From Bacillota bacterium (GTDB lineage Bacteria; Bacillota; Clostridia; Clostridiales; Clostridiaceae), in assembly GCA_021781745.1 (NCBI GenBank), contig JAJXWH010000020.1:1-64000 (forward strand): a stretch of DNA of 64,000 nt, given 5' to 3'. The notes below the pieces were generated by a model. That model did not search any database and was not told where the DNA came from. It worked only from the letters and a program-made list of their open reading frames with translations. Shown here in pieces: positions 18,193 to 28,216 of this stretch (positions are counted from its first letter, which is position 1; each line of letters begins with the position of its first letter). Made by a program: the position numbers and the translations under genes.

Positions 18193-19200
18193 TTAATTTA
18201 TTACTTTTAGTAATGAGTTTAATACTGTCATTTCAGGTTTAACATAATTGTTATAGTAATATAAATTATTCTTCATTATTTCTTGTCGTTTTTCTTTATT
18301 ACTAATTAGATTTTTTATAACCTCAATAAGTTCATTAGCATTCCTAAACTCTATATAATTTTGTCCGTTTTTGAATTCTCCTGGTAGTTCATAAAATAAC
18401 GGTTCGCTTACAATTACTCTTGATGCTGCTACATACTCACCCACTTTCCACCCTATAGACTTGTGCAATCCTGTTGTAGCAACACATATCTCTGTTTTTT
18501 TTATTGCATCTAGGAACTTATCTCTTTTAGTAATACCAGTGTTCTCAACAATGAATTCAGAAAAATTTTTTCTCGCAAATTCACTATCTTCAATACCTCC
18601 AATAAAATTTTCTTTAAAATTTTCCTTGCAAGACTTAATGCATTCTATTCTAAAATTATTTATTTCTTCTCTTTCTCGCTTCACATCTTCGTCTTCTATT
18701 TCATTTGAATTTGTATCCCAAACCCTAGTTAAAAAACAAATTTTAGGGTTCTCCTCACTTATTGAGAAACTCTCAAAATCTTCTGTATAAAAATTGTATT
18801 TGTAATTTTTTAGAATTTTTTTAAATTTATTTTTTAATACTTCTTCTATTTCTAATATATTTCCGCTTTTGCTATACACATTATAATTTAATCCTAATGG
18901 ATAAGATTTAAAAGTATGTCTGCTTGCTTCCTTAGATTTAAAACTTCTTTTAAAATAGTAATCAATATTATTAATGTTCATAACAGATTTTGCATAAAAT
19001 TCATTTTCATCCATAGTATCAAAAATTACTTTTTTATTATCATCAATAATGACTTCAAGAATTTGTTTTTCAGTATCATATTTATTTTCTTTTGAAATTT
19101 CTATTATACCTTTTTTGTATAGATCTATAAAACCAGCATAAATTTGATTCAAATGTTTTGCTTTAGAATGTAAAATAAGATGACACTTTACTTTTTTCAT
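18193..19200 (-). CDS. Probable glycosyltransferase, GT-B type
   Basis: This 335-residue protein has no clear family hallmark at the N-terminus. The C-terminal third looks like a GT-B donor domain: a TGLHKSIGWKVGEYVAASR segment followed by SEPLFYELPGEF, a helix (NANELIEVIKNLI) and the end-helix pattern common in GT1/GT4 enzymes. The start overlaps the upstream GT2 stop by four bases. Position among sugar-transfer genes supports the call, but substrate and exact family are open. Confidence 0.55.
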   Translation of the reverse strand: MKKVKCHLILHSKAKHLNQIYAGFIDLYKKGIIEISKENKYDTEKQILEVIIDDNKKVIFDTMDENEFYAKSVMNINNIDYYFKRSFKSKEASRHTFKSYPLGLNYNVYSKSGNILEIEEVLKNKFKKILKNYKYNFYTEDFESFSISEENPKICFLTRVWDTNSNEIEDEDVKREREEINNFRIECIKSCKENFKENFIGGIEDSEFARKNFSEFIVENTGITKRDKFLDAIKKTEICVATTGLHKSIGWKVGEYVAASRVIVSEPLFYELPGEFKNGQNYIEFRNANELIEVIKNLISNKEKRQEIMKNNLYYYNNYVKPEMTVLNSLLKVIN

Positions 19201-20129
19201 AAATTTAACTTCTCCTTATATAATGTAAATTTTCTCACTTTGCCAATTTTACTTATAAAGTGAAATAAGGATATTTCTACGATATTAAACAAAAAAATAA
19301 TATATAATAAGATCACTAATCTTTTATCATAATATGTTTTACATAAATACTTTCTAGATTGAAAATTAACATTGTTACTTTTAAGCTTATCTTTTAAATT
19401 TTTTTTGCCTACTGTTTTTTTATGATTGTGAATATAATAATCATTTATTGATAAACATTCACTATAAGATTTATTACGTAATTTAATAGATAAAATATTC
19501 TCCTCATTATATAGAAAAGTATTCTCATCAAACAGACCTATTTCTTGCAAAATTGCTTTTTTTATAATGAAAAAGCTTCCTGGTACTACCTGCACTTTTG
19601 CTATTGATGAATCGTTACTATCAATAATAATTTTATCTTTTTTATTTGATGATCTAAACCTTGATAAAAAGTTAAAATAACCACTTACAATACACTTTTT
19701 GTTTGGTAATTTCCAGCAAAAATTTCTAGAATTTAATTCATTATTTAATATCATCATTGCTCCTATTAGTGCTATATCTTCTCTATCTTCTATCTTACTT
19801 TTCAAATTCGAAAAAATTTCTTTATAAAGTATCGTTACATCTGGATTCATTATGCAAATATATTTAATGAAATTTAGCTTTTCCATTACAAATTTCACGC
19901 CAAAATTATTTCCACTTGCATAACCTTTATTCTCATGATTTTTAATAACATAAATATAGTTAAAATTCTGATATTTTTTATATATATTTTCAAATGAATT
20001 ATTTTGAGAATTATTATCTACTATAATGATAGGATATTTAACACCTAACTCAATTAAATTATCTACATTTTTTTCAGTAATTGTATAATTAACATAATTA
20101 AGTATTATTATAGCAATATTAAACTCCAT
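19197..20129 (-). CDS. Family 2 glycosyltransferase (rhamnosyltransferase-like)
   Basis: This 310-residue GT-A enzyme has the opening IIILNYVNYTITEKNVDNL, IVDNNSQNNS, a CIMNPDV segment in the DxD position, and VVPGSFFIIKKAIL, the acceptor-side motif common in rhamnosyltransferases of this family. A hydrophobic stretch near the end may tether it to the membrane. A rhamnosyl donor is made by the rfb genes of this locus. It overlaps both neighbours by a few bases. Confidence 0.78.
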   Translation of the reverse strand: MEFNIAIIILNYVNYTITEKNVDNLIELGVKYPIIIVDNNSQNNSFENIYKKYQNFNYIYVIKNHENKGYASGNNFGVKFVMEKLNFIKYICIMNPDVTILYKEIFSNLKSKIEDREDIALIGAMMILNNELNSRNFCWKLPNKKCIVSGYFNFLSRFRSSNKKDKIIIDSNDSSIAKVQVVPGSFFIIKKAILQEIGLFDENTFLYNEENILSIKLRNKSYSECLSINDYYIHNHKKTVGKKNLKDKLKSNNVNFQSRKYLCKTYYDKRLVILLYIIFLFNIVEISLFHFISKIGKVRKFTLYKEKLNL

Positions 20130-21417
20130 ATATTCCCTCCATTTTGAATTCTGAGTTATTACCTTCTCCGTTCTTAATTCTTACAATTGTTTCCACATCT
20201 AAATTAGCTTCTAAAGAACACATAATTATAATTGTATACATAGGACCAAATCCCCAATAAAATTGCAAAATGTTAGGAAGTAATACTGTTAAATATATTA
20301 TATAAGCCATATATATTTGTTTTTTTTGCTTTATATACATTTCAAAAGCGTATACATACATTTTAATAAATAAGCTTATTGCCCATACTCCTCCAATAAT
20401 TCCATACATATATACAAATGCAGTTATTCCATTGTCATTTAAATAATATCCCTTATCTATTCCTGATGCTTCATATGCTTTTTCATTAAGTTCATTTATA
20501 TATCCTCTTCCAACAATAGGCGAGTTTTTTAACTGCTTAAGATAATTTTCTTTTCCAAGTTCCCTAATTATATAATTAGGATCTAAACTTCGTGTATCTT
20601 TATTTAAAACAGATGCATACTCGCTAAGTAAAGGAGTCATTAATAAACCTCCAAATATTAATACCCCAAATATTATTCCAGGTATCTTAATTAGCAAATT
20701 TTTTTTACATAAGAGAATGATTAGAATACTAGAAAATAGCAAAGCTAAAATGCTTAATCTTCCTCTTATAATAAAAATATTATAAAAAACTAATAATGAT
20801 AAAATAACAAAATTTTTTTTCATTTGAATTTTTCTTAATATATTTTCTAAAGTGAAAAAGAATACTATATTTACTAATATTGAATCAAAATGTAGCCTTG
20901 TTCCACCATACCTAAATGATTCACGGACATAAAGAAATAAAATTTTACTACTTAAAACATATTGTGTAGTATAAATTATTAATGCTATTACTCCTAATTT
21001 ATATAAGACTTTCTCTAAATCAACCTTATTTCTTTCATCTGCATGCAAAAATTTACAAAATGGGAAATACATCAAAAAGAGTAACAAGAAAAAACGCTGA
21101 GGACGTATTCCTAATAACATGCTTTGTCCATATAACTGTTGTCCTCTAATTGAGCTTATTATAACTAATACTGGTACAAATAATATTTGATATTTTAATC
21201 TGTACTTTTCAACTTTTATATCTCTATACTTAATTAAAACGTAGAAACTCCAAATTATACTTAATGCCAATGGTATGTCATCATAATTAAATATACCTTT
21301 TATATTTACACTATTTACATCAATTAAAAAAAAACAATTTTCAATTAAAATTAAAATTATTGATAAAATAGCTAATTCAAATCTATTAGTCCTTTTTTCT
21401 TTATTTTTAACTTTCAT
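20119..21417 (-). CDS. Polysaccharide polymerase / O-antigen ligase-like membrane protein (locus A Wzy)
   Basis: This 432-residue polytopic protein with about 10-12 helices has an O-antigen ligase/polymerase pattern. A large loop near residues 280-315 contains NSPIVGRGYINEL, resembling the conserved GxG of Wzy_C proteins, before the last helices. It most likely polymerises the repeat units flipped by the locus A flippase. It starts 32 bases after the upstream GT4 gene and overlaps the next gene by 11 bases. Confidence 0.75.
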   Translation of the reverse strand: MKVKNKEKRTNRFELAILSIILILIENCFFLIDVNSVNIKGIFNYDDIPLALSIIWSFYVLIKYRDIKVEKYRLKYQILFVPVLVIISSIRGQQLYGQSMLLGIRPQRFFLLLFLMYFPFCKFLHADERNKVDLEKVLYKLGVIALIIYTTQYVLSSKILFLYVRESFRYGGTRLHFDSILVNIVFFFTLENILRKIQMKKNFVILSLLVFYNIFIIRGRLSILALLFSSILIILLCKKNLLIKIPGIIFGVLIFGGLLMTPLLSEYASVLNKDTRSLDPNYIIRELGKENYLKQLKNSPIVGRGYINELNEKAYEASGIDKGYYLNDNGITAFVYMYGIIGGVWAISLFIKMYVYAFEMYIKQKKQIYMAYIIYLTVLLPNILQFYWGFGPMYTIIIMCSLEANLDVETIVRIKNGEGNNSEFKMEGIYGV

Positions 21418-21449
21418 ATCTTTTCCCCATTCATTAATTTATAAATAAA

Positions 21450-22520
21450 TTAACTTTTATTTTCATTCATGTATATTTTTTTATACTCATTACATAATCT
21501 ATTAATCGAATATTCTTTCATAGCATACTGAAACGCATAATTAGCCATATTTTCATCAGACTTTATGCATAGTTCTATTTTTTCTTGTAGGTCTTTATAA
21601 TCACCACTATTAAAAAGATAGCCACTATCTTTTGAAATAATATTTCTAGGACCATCAACATCACTTGCAATTACCTTAGTTTTAGATGCCATTGCCTCAA
21701 TAATAGCAAGACCAAACCCTTCATATCTTGAAGGTAACACTAGAATATCCATATTTCTAAGTAACTCTGGAATATTATCTATATTTCCTAAAAATTCAAC
21801 TCTATCTTTTAATTTGAATTGTTCACATAGTTTTTTTAAATAATATAAATCTTCTTTCTTCTGTACTGATGCTATTTCCCCTGCAAAATAGACTACTATA
21901 TTGTATTTATCAGCTATATCTTTCACTGCTTTAATTAATAAGTCTTGTCCCTTCTTTTCTATGTCTATTCTCGCAACACATACTATATTAATTGTTGCAT
22001 GTTTATACTTCGGTAAATTAAATTTTTCAATATCTATGGCATTGTTAACTACACTTATCTTATTTTTATCAATAAAATTTTCTATGCATTCATCTTCAAC
22101 TGATTTTGAAACACAAATGATCTTTTTACAATATTTATTTATGCTACTTACTAAACTTTTATCCCTTCTTACTATATTATTATCATGAATTGTATAAATA
22201 ATATCTAACTTCCTTATGAATTTTTTTATATATATCGCTAATATAAAGGAAGCTTTATTATGACAATGTATTATATCAGGATTTTCTTTATACATATGTT
22301 TAAATAATTTAATTAAATAAACTATATTTTTTCTGCCCTCTGGTCTTTTGATTAATTTAATCTTGTTTTTTATATTCACTTCTCGCAATAATTTTTCATC
22401 ATAGATATCATTTACAATACACAAACTTTGCATTTCTAAATCACTATGGTTTAAAATATCTATTAATAATCTTTCTGCACCACCGGTCTTAAAGGACATT
22501 ATTAATTGGACAACCTTCAT
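21450..22520 (-). CDS. Family 4 glycosyltransferase
   Basis: This 356-residue GT-B enzyme has the N-terminal loop FKTGGAERLL and the C-terminal donor-site pattern PSRYEGFGLAIIEAMASK, with the two Glu residues of the E-x7-E motif. Such enzymes are retaining transferases acting on the cytoplasmic face. Its start lies inside the end of the preceding gene (32-base overlap) and has its own AGGAGG site. Confidence 0.88.
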   Translation of the reverse strand: MKVVQLIMSFKTGGAERLLIDILNHSDLEMQSLCIVNDIYDEKLLREVNIKNKIKLIKRPEGRKNIVYLIKLFKHMYKENPDIIHCHNKASFILAIYIKKFIRKLDIIYTIHDNNIVRRDKSLVSSINKYCKKIICVSKSVEDECIENFIDKNKISVVNNAIDIEKFNLPKYKHATINIVCVARIDIEKKGQDLLIKAVKDIADKYNIVVYFAGEIASVQKKEDLYYLKKLCEQFKLKDRVEFLGNIDNIPELLRNMDILVLPSRYEGFGLAIIEAMASKTKVIASDVDGPRNIISKDSGYLFNSGDYKDLQEKIELCIKSDENMANYAFQYAMKEYSINRLCNEYKKIYMNENKS

Positions 22521-23718
22521 AGTATCCTCCTAGTATAGTTTCAAAAATAAATTTATACCCTTCTATTAATTCTGTACTCGTATTATTCCAGGATAACTCC
22601 TCAATAATTCTTTTTCTACCAATAGCCCCCATTTTATTTCTTAATTCCTCATTATCTAATAAAAATTCTATTTTTTCAGCCATATCCACAGAATCATTAT
22701 TTTTGGCATATAGCGAAGAGTCTTTAGCCGAATTCCTTCCTTCTATTAAATCAAATTGCACTATTGGTTTTCCAAGCGCCATATACTCTAGAATTTTATT
22801 CATCGTTGATTTATCATTCATATCATTATATTCATCTGGATTTACACAAACATCAGCTGTATTTAGATAGTCTAGCAATACTTCATCAGATACTCTTCCT
22901 GTAAACTCAACAATATCATCTAACTTCATTTCTGCAGCCTTCCTTTTTAATTCTTCTAAATGAGGTCCTCCTCCGATTATTCCACAAAATATATCATCCC
23001 GCTTCTTAATACTTCTCAAATATTTTAGTGCTTCTAAAAGATATTCTATTCCTTCTTGCTGTCCTATAACCCCCAAATATCCAATCATGTATTTCTTTCC
23101 TTTTTTAATTTCGGTTTTAGGCTGTTGTATTCTTAATCTCTCTAGTCTAGGTCCACTTCTCAATACAAATATATTTTTAGGATCCATTTTACCTCTGTCT
23201 ATTGCTATTTTTTTGTAGGATTCATTTGTGACAAAAGCAGCTACACAATTTTTATATGTTTGTCTTTCTAGCCATAGTTGAAATTTATACAGCAGCCCGT
23301 ATTTCTTAAATTTTGCATAAAATAATTCCGGACATATATCATGATGATCAAATATATATCTAACTCCGTATTTTTTAAATAATTTAGCAATTAAATAAAT
23401 ATTATCAGGAGGATTACATCCTTGAATGACATGAAAACCTATTTTTCTATATACTTTCTTAGCAAGTTTATATTCATTCCAAAGAGCAGTACTATATTCT
23501 TTGATATAACCAATAACTCCATTTCCTTCAGAAGGTAGGTCATGTCTGAAAATATTAACCCCCTCAATAACTTCCTCTTCTTTAAAATATCCTTTTCCTT
23601 TAGGAGATATTACTGATACTATATACCCATTTGATACAAGAGTTGTTGCCTCCTGCCATACCCTTGTATCAAATGGAACTGGCAGATTCTCAACTATTAT
23701 TAATATTTTTTTATTCAT
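22489..23718 (-). CDS. Family 4 glycosyltransferase (WbuB/WecA-pathway type)
   Basis: This GT-B protein of 409 residues opens with IIVENLPVPFDTRVWQEA, typical of the WbuB-like subgroup. Mid-protein it carries HHDICPELFYAKF and a donor-site loop DEYNDMNDKSTMNKILEYMA. WbuB-type enzymes often add a deoxy-amino sugar early in the repeat unit. The start is set to ATG 23718 because AAGGAG is directly upstream, not to the frame beginning at 23754. Confidence 0.85.
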   Translation of the reverse strand: MNKKILIIVENLPVPFDTRVWQEATTLVSNGYIVSVISPKGKGYFKEEEVIEGVNIFRHDLPSEGNGVIGYIKEYSTALWNEYKLAKKVYRKIGFHVIQGCNPPDNIYLIAKLFKKYGVRYIFDHHDICPELFYAKFKKYGLLYKFQLWLERQTYKNCVAAFVTNESYKKIAIDRGKMDPKNIFVLRSGPRLERLRIQQPKTEIKKGKKYMIGYLGVIGQQEGIEYLLEALKYLRSIKKRDDIFCGIIGGGPHLEELKRKAAEMKLDDIVEFTGRVSDEVLLDYLNTADVCVNPDEYNDMNDKSTMNKILEYMALGKPIVQFDLIEGRNSAKDSSLYAKNNDSVDMAEKIEFLLDNEELRNKMGAIGRKRIIEELSWNNTSTELIEGYKFIFETILGGYYEGCPINNVL

Positions 23719-23799
23719 AATATAACTCCTTAATACTTTACAAATTCCCTGCATCTATACAACTCTACTGAATGTATTTGCAACTTTTATTTTTGGGTT

Positions 23800-25173
23800 T
23801 CAAAAATTATTTAAGACAAATTCTTTTCCCGCTATTTTATCATTGCTTTTATTCTTATTAATATTATTCCATGCTATTCCTTCATAAACCCCTTCATAAT
23901 CTATTTCATTTCTTATTCTAACAAGGTCTAATATTATTTTATTTGGATATTCTTTCAATATATCGCCAAATTCTTTTTCTTTGTTAGCAATTACTATGAC
24001 CTCTGAATCGCTAACAACAGCATCTATATCATCATTTATTAACTTCTGTAAATGCGGAATTTTACTTTCAATAAGTTCTCTATTCGTACCAGTTAGTTCT
24101 GATACTTTAACATTCTTGTCATAGATCAATATATTAAAACCCTTACCTATTAATCTTTCAACTACTTCTACCATAGGGCTGCAACGTAAATCATCTGTTC
24201 CTGCTTTAAAACTTAATCCCAATATACCTATATTCTTCTTACCCTTATTTATAATCATCTCAAAAGCCCTCTCCTTTTGTATTGAATTACTATATTCAAT
24301 ACTTCGTATGACTGGGACTTTAATATACATATCCTTAGCCATTGTTTTTAATGCTTTTGTATCCTTTGGTAAACATGAGCCACCATATGCAAAACCTGGC
24401 CTAAAATAATAGGGCGATATATTTAAATATTTATCCTTACAAAATATTTCCATAACCTTATGACTATCAATTTCAAGTTCTTTACATATGTTGCCTATTT
24501 CATTTCCAAATGTTATCTTTAAGGCGTGAAATGTATTACTTACATATTTCATTATTTCAGCAACTTTTATTTCAGTACATATTTTTTCATTTGGCAAAGA
24601 ATTATATAATTCTAATACTATATCTTTTGCTTTTTCACAATCGTAACCTATTAAAGTTAGCGGTGGATTAAAATAATCATATACTGCTGTTCCCTCTCTT
24701 AAAAACTCTGGGTTTGATACTACCCCAAAATCCTCACCATTTTTCTTTCCTGATATTTTTTCAATTATTTCTGCTACCTTTTCATTCGTTCCTGGTAATA
24801 CCGTACTCCTTATTACAATCACATGAAAACTAGTTTTTTCCTTTATTGCATCTCCTATTTGTTGTGCTACATAAAATACGTACTGTAAATCCAGATGCCC
24901 CTCCTTGCTACTTGGTGTTCCTACTGCAATTATTGATATATCTGTATTATTGATTGCGTAATTAGCATCTAGTGTAGCTTCGAGCAATTTCTGTTCTGTG
25001 GCTTTTTTTATTAATTTGTCAATTTCCGCTTCAATTATTGTTGGTCTTCCTAAATTAATCAAATTAACTTTATTTTCGCTTACATCTACACCTATTACCT
25101 TATGTCCCCTGCTGCTTAAGCAGCCTGCACTAACGCATCCAACATATCCCAATCCAAAAATACTCACTTTCAT
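23800..25173 (-). CDS. GDP-mannose 6-dehydrogenase-like nucleotide-sugar dehydrogenase
   Basis: This 457-residue enzyme has N-terminal Rossmann motif GLGYVGCVSAGCLSSRGH, catalytic Cys in FAYGGSCLPKD near residue 267 and the GLSFKAGTDDLR segment. Throughout its length it reads closer to GDP-mannose dehydrogenase (AlgD) than to UDP-glucose dehydrogenase as I recall them, for example PEFLREGTAV and SPMVEVVERLIGKG. It would make GDP-mannuronate (or UDP-glucuronate if misjudged) in two NAD-dependent steps. A ManC-type enzyme in the same locus can provide GDP-mannose, which supports the GDP-mannose reading. Confidence 0.78.
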   Translation of the reverse strand: MKVSIFGLGYVGCVSAGCLSSRGHKVIGVDVSENKVNLINLGRPTIIEAEIDKLIKKATEQKLLEATLDANYAINNTDISIIAVGTPSSKEGHLDLQYVFYVAQQIGDAIKEKTSFHVIVIRSTVLPGTNEKVAEIIEKISGKKNGEDFGVVSNPEFLREGTAVYDYFNPPLTLIGYDCEKAKDIVLELYNSLPNEKICTEIKVAEIMKYVSNTFHALKITFGNEIGNICKELEIDSHKVMEIFCKDKYLNISPYYFRPGFAYGGSCLPKDTKALKTMAKDMYIKVPVIRSIEYSNSIQKERAFEMIINKGKKNIGILGLSFKAGTDDLRCSPMVEVVERLIGKGFNILIYDKNVKVSELTGTNRELIESKIPHLQKLINDDIDAVVSDSEVIVIANKEKEFGDILKEYPNKIILDLVRIRNEIDYEGVYEGIAWNNINKNKSNDKIAGKEFVLNNF

Positions 25174-25246
25174 TTTAATCTCTCCCCTATTAACATAAGT
25201 TAATTAATATATATCACTTAAGTCTGCAAAATATTCACACATTTTT

Positions 25247-25418
25247 TAATATTTTATATAATTTATAAGGATGTACAATTTTCTTTCTTAGAAACACTAA
25301 TGTAATTAGTACTCCTTCTATAGCAAAACTTTGACAATGAGCTAATTGTTTTTTTATTTAACCAAATCAACATAATTTTGCTTATTCTCCAAAGCATTTC
25401 TCTCATAAACGTACTCAT
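25247..25418 (-). pseudogene. Frameshifted small gene or gene remnant
   Basis: In one frame this encodes STFMREMLWRISKIMLIWLN and then turns into low-quality sequence with a stop at 25263. Removing one A from the run of seven A (25349-25355, T on the plus strand) joins it to a coherent frame ending FAIEGVLITLVFLRKK and a stop at 25247. The product would be about 57 residues with a hydrophobic middle. There is no good ribosome site. It may be the decayed tail of a glycosyltransferase or polymerase gene; I do not recognise it. Confidence 0.35.
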
Positions 25419-25422
25419 CAAG

Positions 25423-26505
25423 TTATTTATACACCATGGTGCTTTTTCCCTCATACTTTCTATCAATGTTCTCATATAACTCAAGTAATTCTGTCATTAC
25501 ATTGTTTATATTAAATTTTTGATTAACAATTTCAAATGATTTATCACCCATTCTTTTCTTTAATGATTCTGATTTTATTAACTTTATTAATGAATCTTTT
25601 AGCATTTGCTTATCTCCTGCAGAAATTAAAAAACCATTTTCATAGTTTATTACCTGTTTTGAAATTCCACCAACGTTAGTTGATACTATTGGAAGTCCAT
25701 AACTCATTCCCTCCAAAATTGACATGGGCATTCCTTCATTATAAGAGGGTAAAGTAAAAATAGTTGATTCTCTCATAAGTTTTTCCTTTTCTTCACCTAT
25801 AAGCCAACCAAAAACTTTCACATTATTGCTTAATCCTCTCTTTATACAAAGGTTTCGAACATCGTCTATCTCGCCATCACCAAGAATATTAAAAATAATT
25901 TTCTTATCTTCTTTAATTAAATCTGGAATTATATCGATTAAATCATATATACCTTTTCGTTTACCAAGTCTGCCCAAAAACAGAATTATATTTTTTTGAT
26001 AATTTTTACTTAATTCTTTTGGAGGCACAGTTACGGAATTATAAATAACTTGAATTTTTTCTTCATCACATATTTTTTTTAAATAGTCAGCCCATTCTTC
26101 TGATAATGCGATAACTTTATCAACTTTAGAAAATATATGTCTTATATATTTTTGCTTAGATTCATTACACTCATTGTCATAAAATTCTTTAAATTCTGAT
26201 CCATGCATATGAATAATTACTTTTTTACCAAAGAATTTAGAGATATTTATAAAAATACTTTTTCTATAAAAACTTGTTCTCGATGACATGTGAACATGAA
26301 GAATATCAAAATTAAAGGTTAAAATATAAATTAATAATGCTTTAAGCAAAACAAATATTTTTTTTAACTTACTGCCTTCTTCCATTGTTGATATAAATTT
26401 TATATTAACTTTTTTATCTAATCCCGCATCATAATAATTATTTATTACGGTTGCCATCCCTCCCTGTGATTTTCTTCCAGGTCCAATCATTAAAATTTTT
26501 AACAT
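25423..26505 (-). CDS. Family 4 glycosyltransferase
   Basis: This GT-B enzyme of 360 residues opens with MLKILMIGPGRKSQGGMATV, which includes the glycine-rich acceptor loop. The donor side has FLGRLGKRKGIYDLI and PSYNEGMPMSILEGMSYGLP with both Glu residues of E-x7-E. The start at 26505 has AAAGGA at 8 bases, better than the ATG at 26514. It lies downstream of two beta-helix genes and a terminator, and upstream of the nucleotide-sugar dehydrogenase gene. Confidence 0.87.
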   Translation of the reverse strand: MLKILMIGPGRKSQGGMATVINNYYDAGLDKKVNIKFISTMEEGSKLKKIFVLLKALLIYILTFNFDILHVHMSSRTSFYRKSIFINISKFFGKKVIIHMHGSEFKEFYDNECNESKQKYIRHIFSKVDKVIALSEEWADYLKKICDEEKIQVIYNSVTVPPKELSKNYQKNIILFLGRLGKRKGIYDLIDIIPDLIKEDKKIIFNILGDGEIDDVRNLCIKRGLSNNVKVFGWLIGEEKEKLMRESTIFTLPSYNEGMPMSILEGMSYGLPIVSTNVGGISKQVINYENGFLISAGDKQMLKDSLIKLIKSESLKKRMGDKSFEIVNQKFNINNVMTELLELYENIDRKYEGKSTMVYK

Positions 26506-26595
26506 AAAAACCATCCTTTTTTTTATATTTTAATTAGGAGTTCGTACTAATTTATTTGTTATTTAATTCCTTTGTTTTTAACCTTTAATAAAATA

Positions 26596-26636
26596 AAAAG
26601 TATTGTAATAAAATATATTTCTATTACAATACTTTT
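26596..26636 (-). terminator. Terminator after the first beta-helix gene
   Basis: A stem of about 15 bp (26596-26610 with 26622-26636) is followed on the minus strand by TATTTTATT. It lies inside locus A, between the secreted beta-helix gene and the next glycosyltransferase. Confidence 0.65.
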
Positions 26637-26659
26637 ATGCATATTTTATATCAATTACA

Positions 26660-28036
26660 TCAATTAACATTATCTATTATTAAAGATTCACATGAGTCTT
26701 TTTGAACATAGATTGCATAATCATTTGAAGATATTCCCACAAACTTGTTTTTTAAGACCTCCACTACAGATGAGTTCAAAAGATATATCATATATTTATT
26801 TTCTTCTAATGTTAAACAGTCTAGTGTATTATTATTTATATTTATTTCATTCACTTTATCACATATTATATGAGTTCCAAAAGTATTTCCTGAAACTATT
26901 ATATTGTTTACACTACTTTCATTATTTCCTATTATATTTAACGATGGTGAATTAGTCCCTGTATTAACAATATTATTGATTATTTTTATATTGCTTGCTT
27001 GTGTACCATTTAACATATTCACTCGAATTCCATCATCACACATTGTATTATTCTTAACACTTTTCAAAATAGTGTTGTCTTCAATAATTCCATTGGATAC
27101 TTCGTGAAATAAAATATAAGATGATCCATCTTTTCTTCCATTAAATCTAGTGTCAACAATATTACCTTTTACTATACAATCATTTATATTAACTACTTTG
27201 TCTCCATATCCTTGAACCTTTATTCCGTCTTTTCCAAAATTCTTTATAGTATTATTAATGTAACGAACATGATTACATCCTTCTGTTTTAGTTCCAGTGT
27301 CTTCAAAACCATTAATTATACAATTTGATATAATTGGATTTTCGCTTTCAGATACTAATATTCCGATTCCTCCAATCTTTATATTTGTTTCATAATCCAA
27401 ATCACCAAATGCAGTGCAATTACAATTACTAATTAACACTTTTTTTCTTACGTTCCCTACAAATATTCCATGCTGATAACTGTTTCTTACTGAGCAATTT
27501 ATTACACTTACTTCATCAACTCTTTTAATACAAATACCACAGCCAGTACTATTAATAGAGTTAACATTATTTAAATTTACATTTTTACTATCTCTAATCC
27601 ATATAGCTTGATTTAAGTTATTCCAATCATTCGATGTATTTAATAATATATCATCATTATAAAAATTTTCTCCTGATCTCCTTAACTTTCCATTAATATT
27701 TAAATTTGATATAGATAAATTATCAAAGTTATAAAATTCAAAAACATTTTCTCCAATTCTAAAATCATCACTAACCTTGAAAATATAATTTTTAGGAAAA
27801 ATAAAATTGCAGAATTTATTATCAAATCTATTTCCATCTATTTTCACAGGTTCCTTTATAGTTACTATATTCCCACTTATGGTGCAATTCATATAATCAA
27901 AAATATTATAATCACTGCTTTGCATTATTTTTGTATTTATTTGATAATTCTCAAATCTTGCTCCAGTAATTTCAGTACTTTCATGTAAAAATAATATTAT
28001 TGCAATCATTGTCATAATTTTTAATATTTTTTTCAT
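26660..28036 (-). CDS. Secreted right-handed beta-helix protein
   Basis: This protein of about 458 residues has an N-terminal signal peptide (MKKILKIMTMIAIILFLHES) and a run of about 15 short repeats with the N-G-I/N-x-I pattern of parallel beta-helix (PbH1) folds. Such folds occur in pectate lyases, alginate epimerases, polysaccharide depolymerases and tail spikes. It is clearly paralogous to its upstream neighbour (for example TGTKTEGCNHVRYINN here). The DPHD catalytic motif of AlgG-type epimerases is not seen. Its location suggests it binds, cuts or modifies the exported polymer, but the activity is unknown. ATG 28036 follows AAAGGGA. Confidence 0.75.
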   Translation of the reverse strand: MKKILKIMTMIAIILFLHESTEITGARFENYQINTKIMQSSDYNIFDYMNCTISGNIVTIKEPVKIDGNRFDNKFCNFIFPKNYIFKVSDDFRIGENVFEFYNFDNLSISNLNINGKLRRSGENFYNDDILLNTSNDWNNLNQAIWIRDSKNVNLNNVNSINSTGCGICIKRVDEVSVINCSVRNSYQHGIFVGNVRKKVLISNCNCTAFGDLDYETNIKIGGIGILVSESENPIISNCIINGFEDTGTKTEGCNHVRYINNTIKNFGKDGIKVQGYGDKVVNINDCIVKGNIVDTRFNGRKDGSSYILFHEVSNGIIEDNTILKSVKNNTMCDDGIRVNMLNGTQASNIKIINNIVNTGTNSPSLNIIGNNESSVNNIIVSGNTFGTHIICDKVNEININNNTLDCLTLEENKYMIYLLNSSVVEVLKNKFVGISSNDYAIYVQKDSCESLIIDNVN

Positions 28037-28153
28037 ATTATATTCCCTTTTTAGCTTAAACATTTTTTGCCAAACTATATTATTACAATTTTTTTATTAT
28101 CAAAATCACTTTAAAAATCTTTTTAAGTATGCTCTTAAAAAAGTCTGTCAAAA

Positions 28154-28194
28154 AAGAATAAAAGTATTATATGTACTATAATACTTTTATTCTT
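28154..28194 (-). terminator. Terminator after the second beta-helix gene
   Basis: A perfect 18-bp stem (28154-28171 with 28177-28194) with a 5-base loop is followed on the minus strand by TTTT, then GACAGAC and six T. It lies between the two tandem beta-helix genes. Confidence 0.7.
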
Positions 28195-28216
28195 ATCAAT
28201 ATAAGTTGGTCTTATT

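Noticed and set aside
25263..25484. 73-codon minus-strand frame as a stand-alone gene
   Set aside because: Its first part is antiphase to the end of a good glycosyltransferase gene. Only its second part looks protein-like, and it needs a frameshift; it is reported as a remnant instead.
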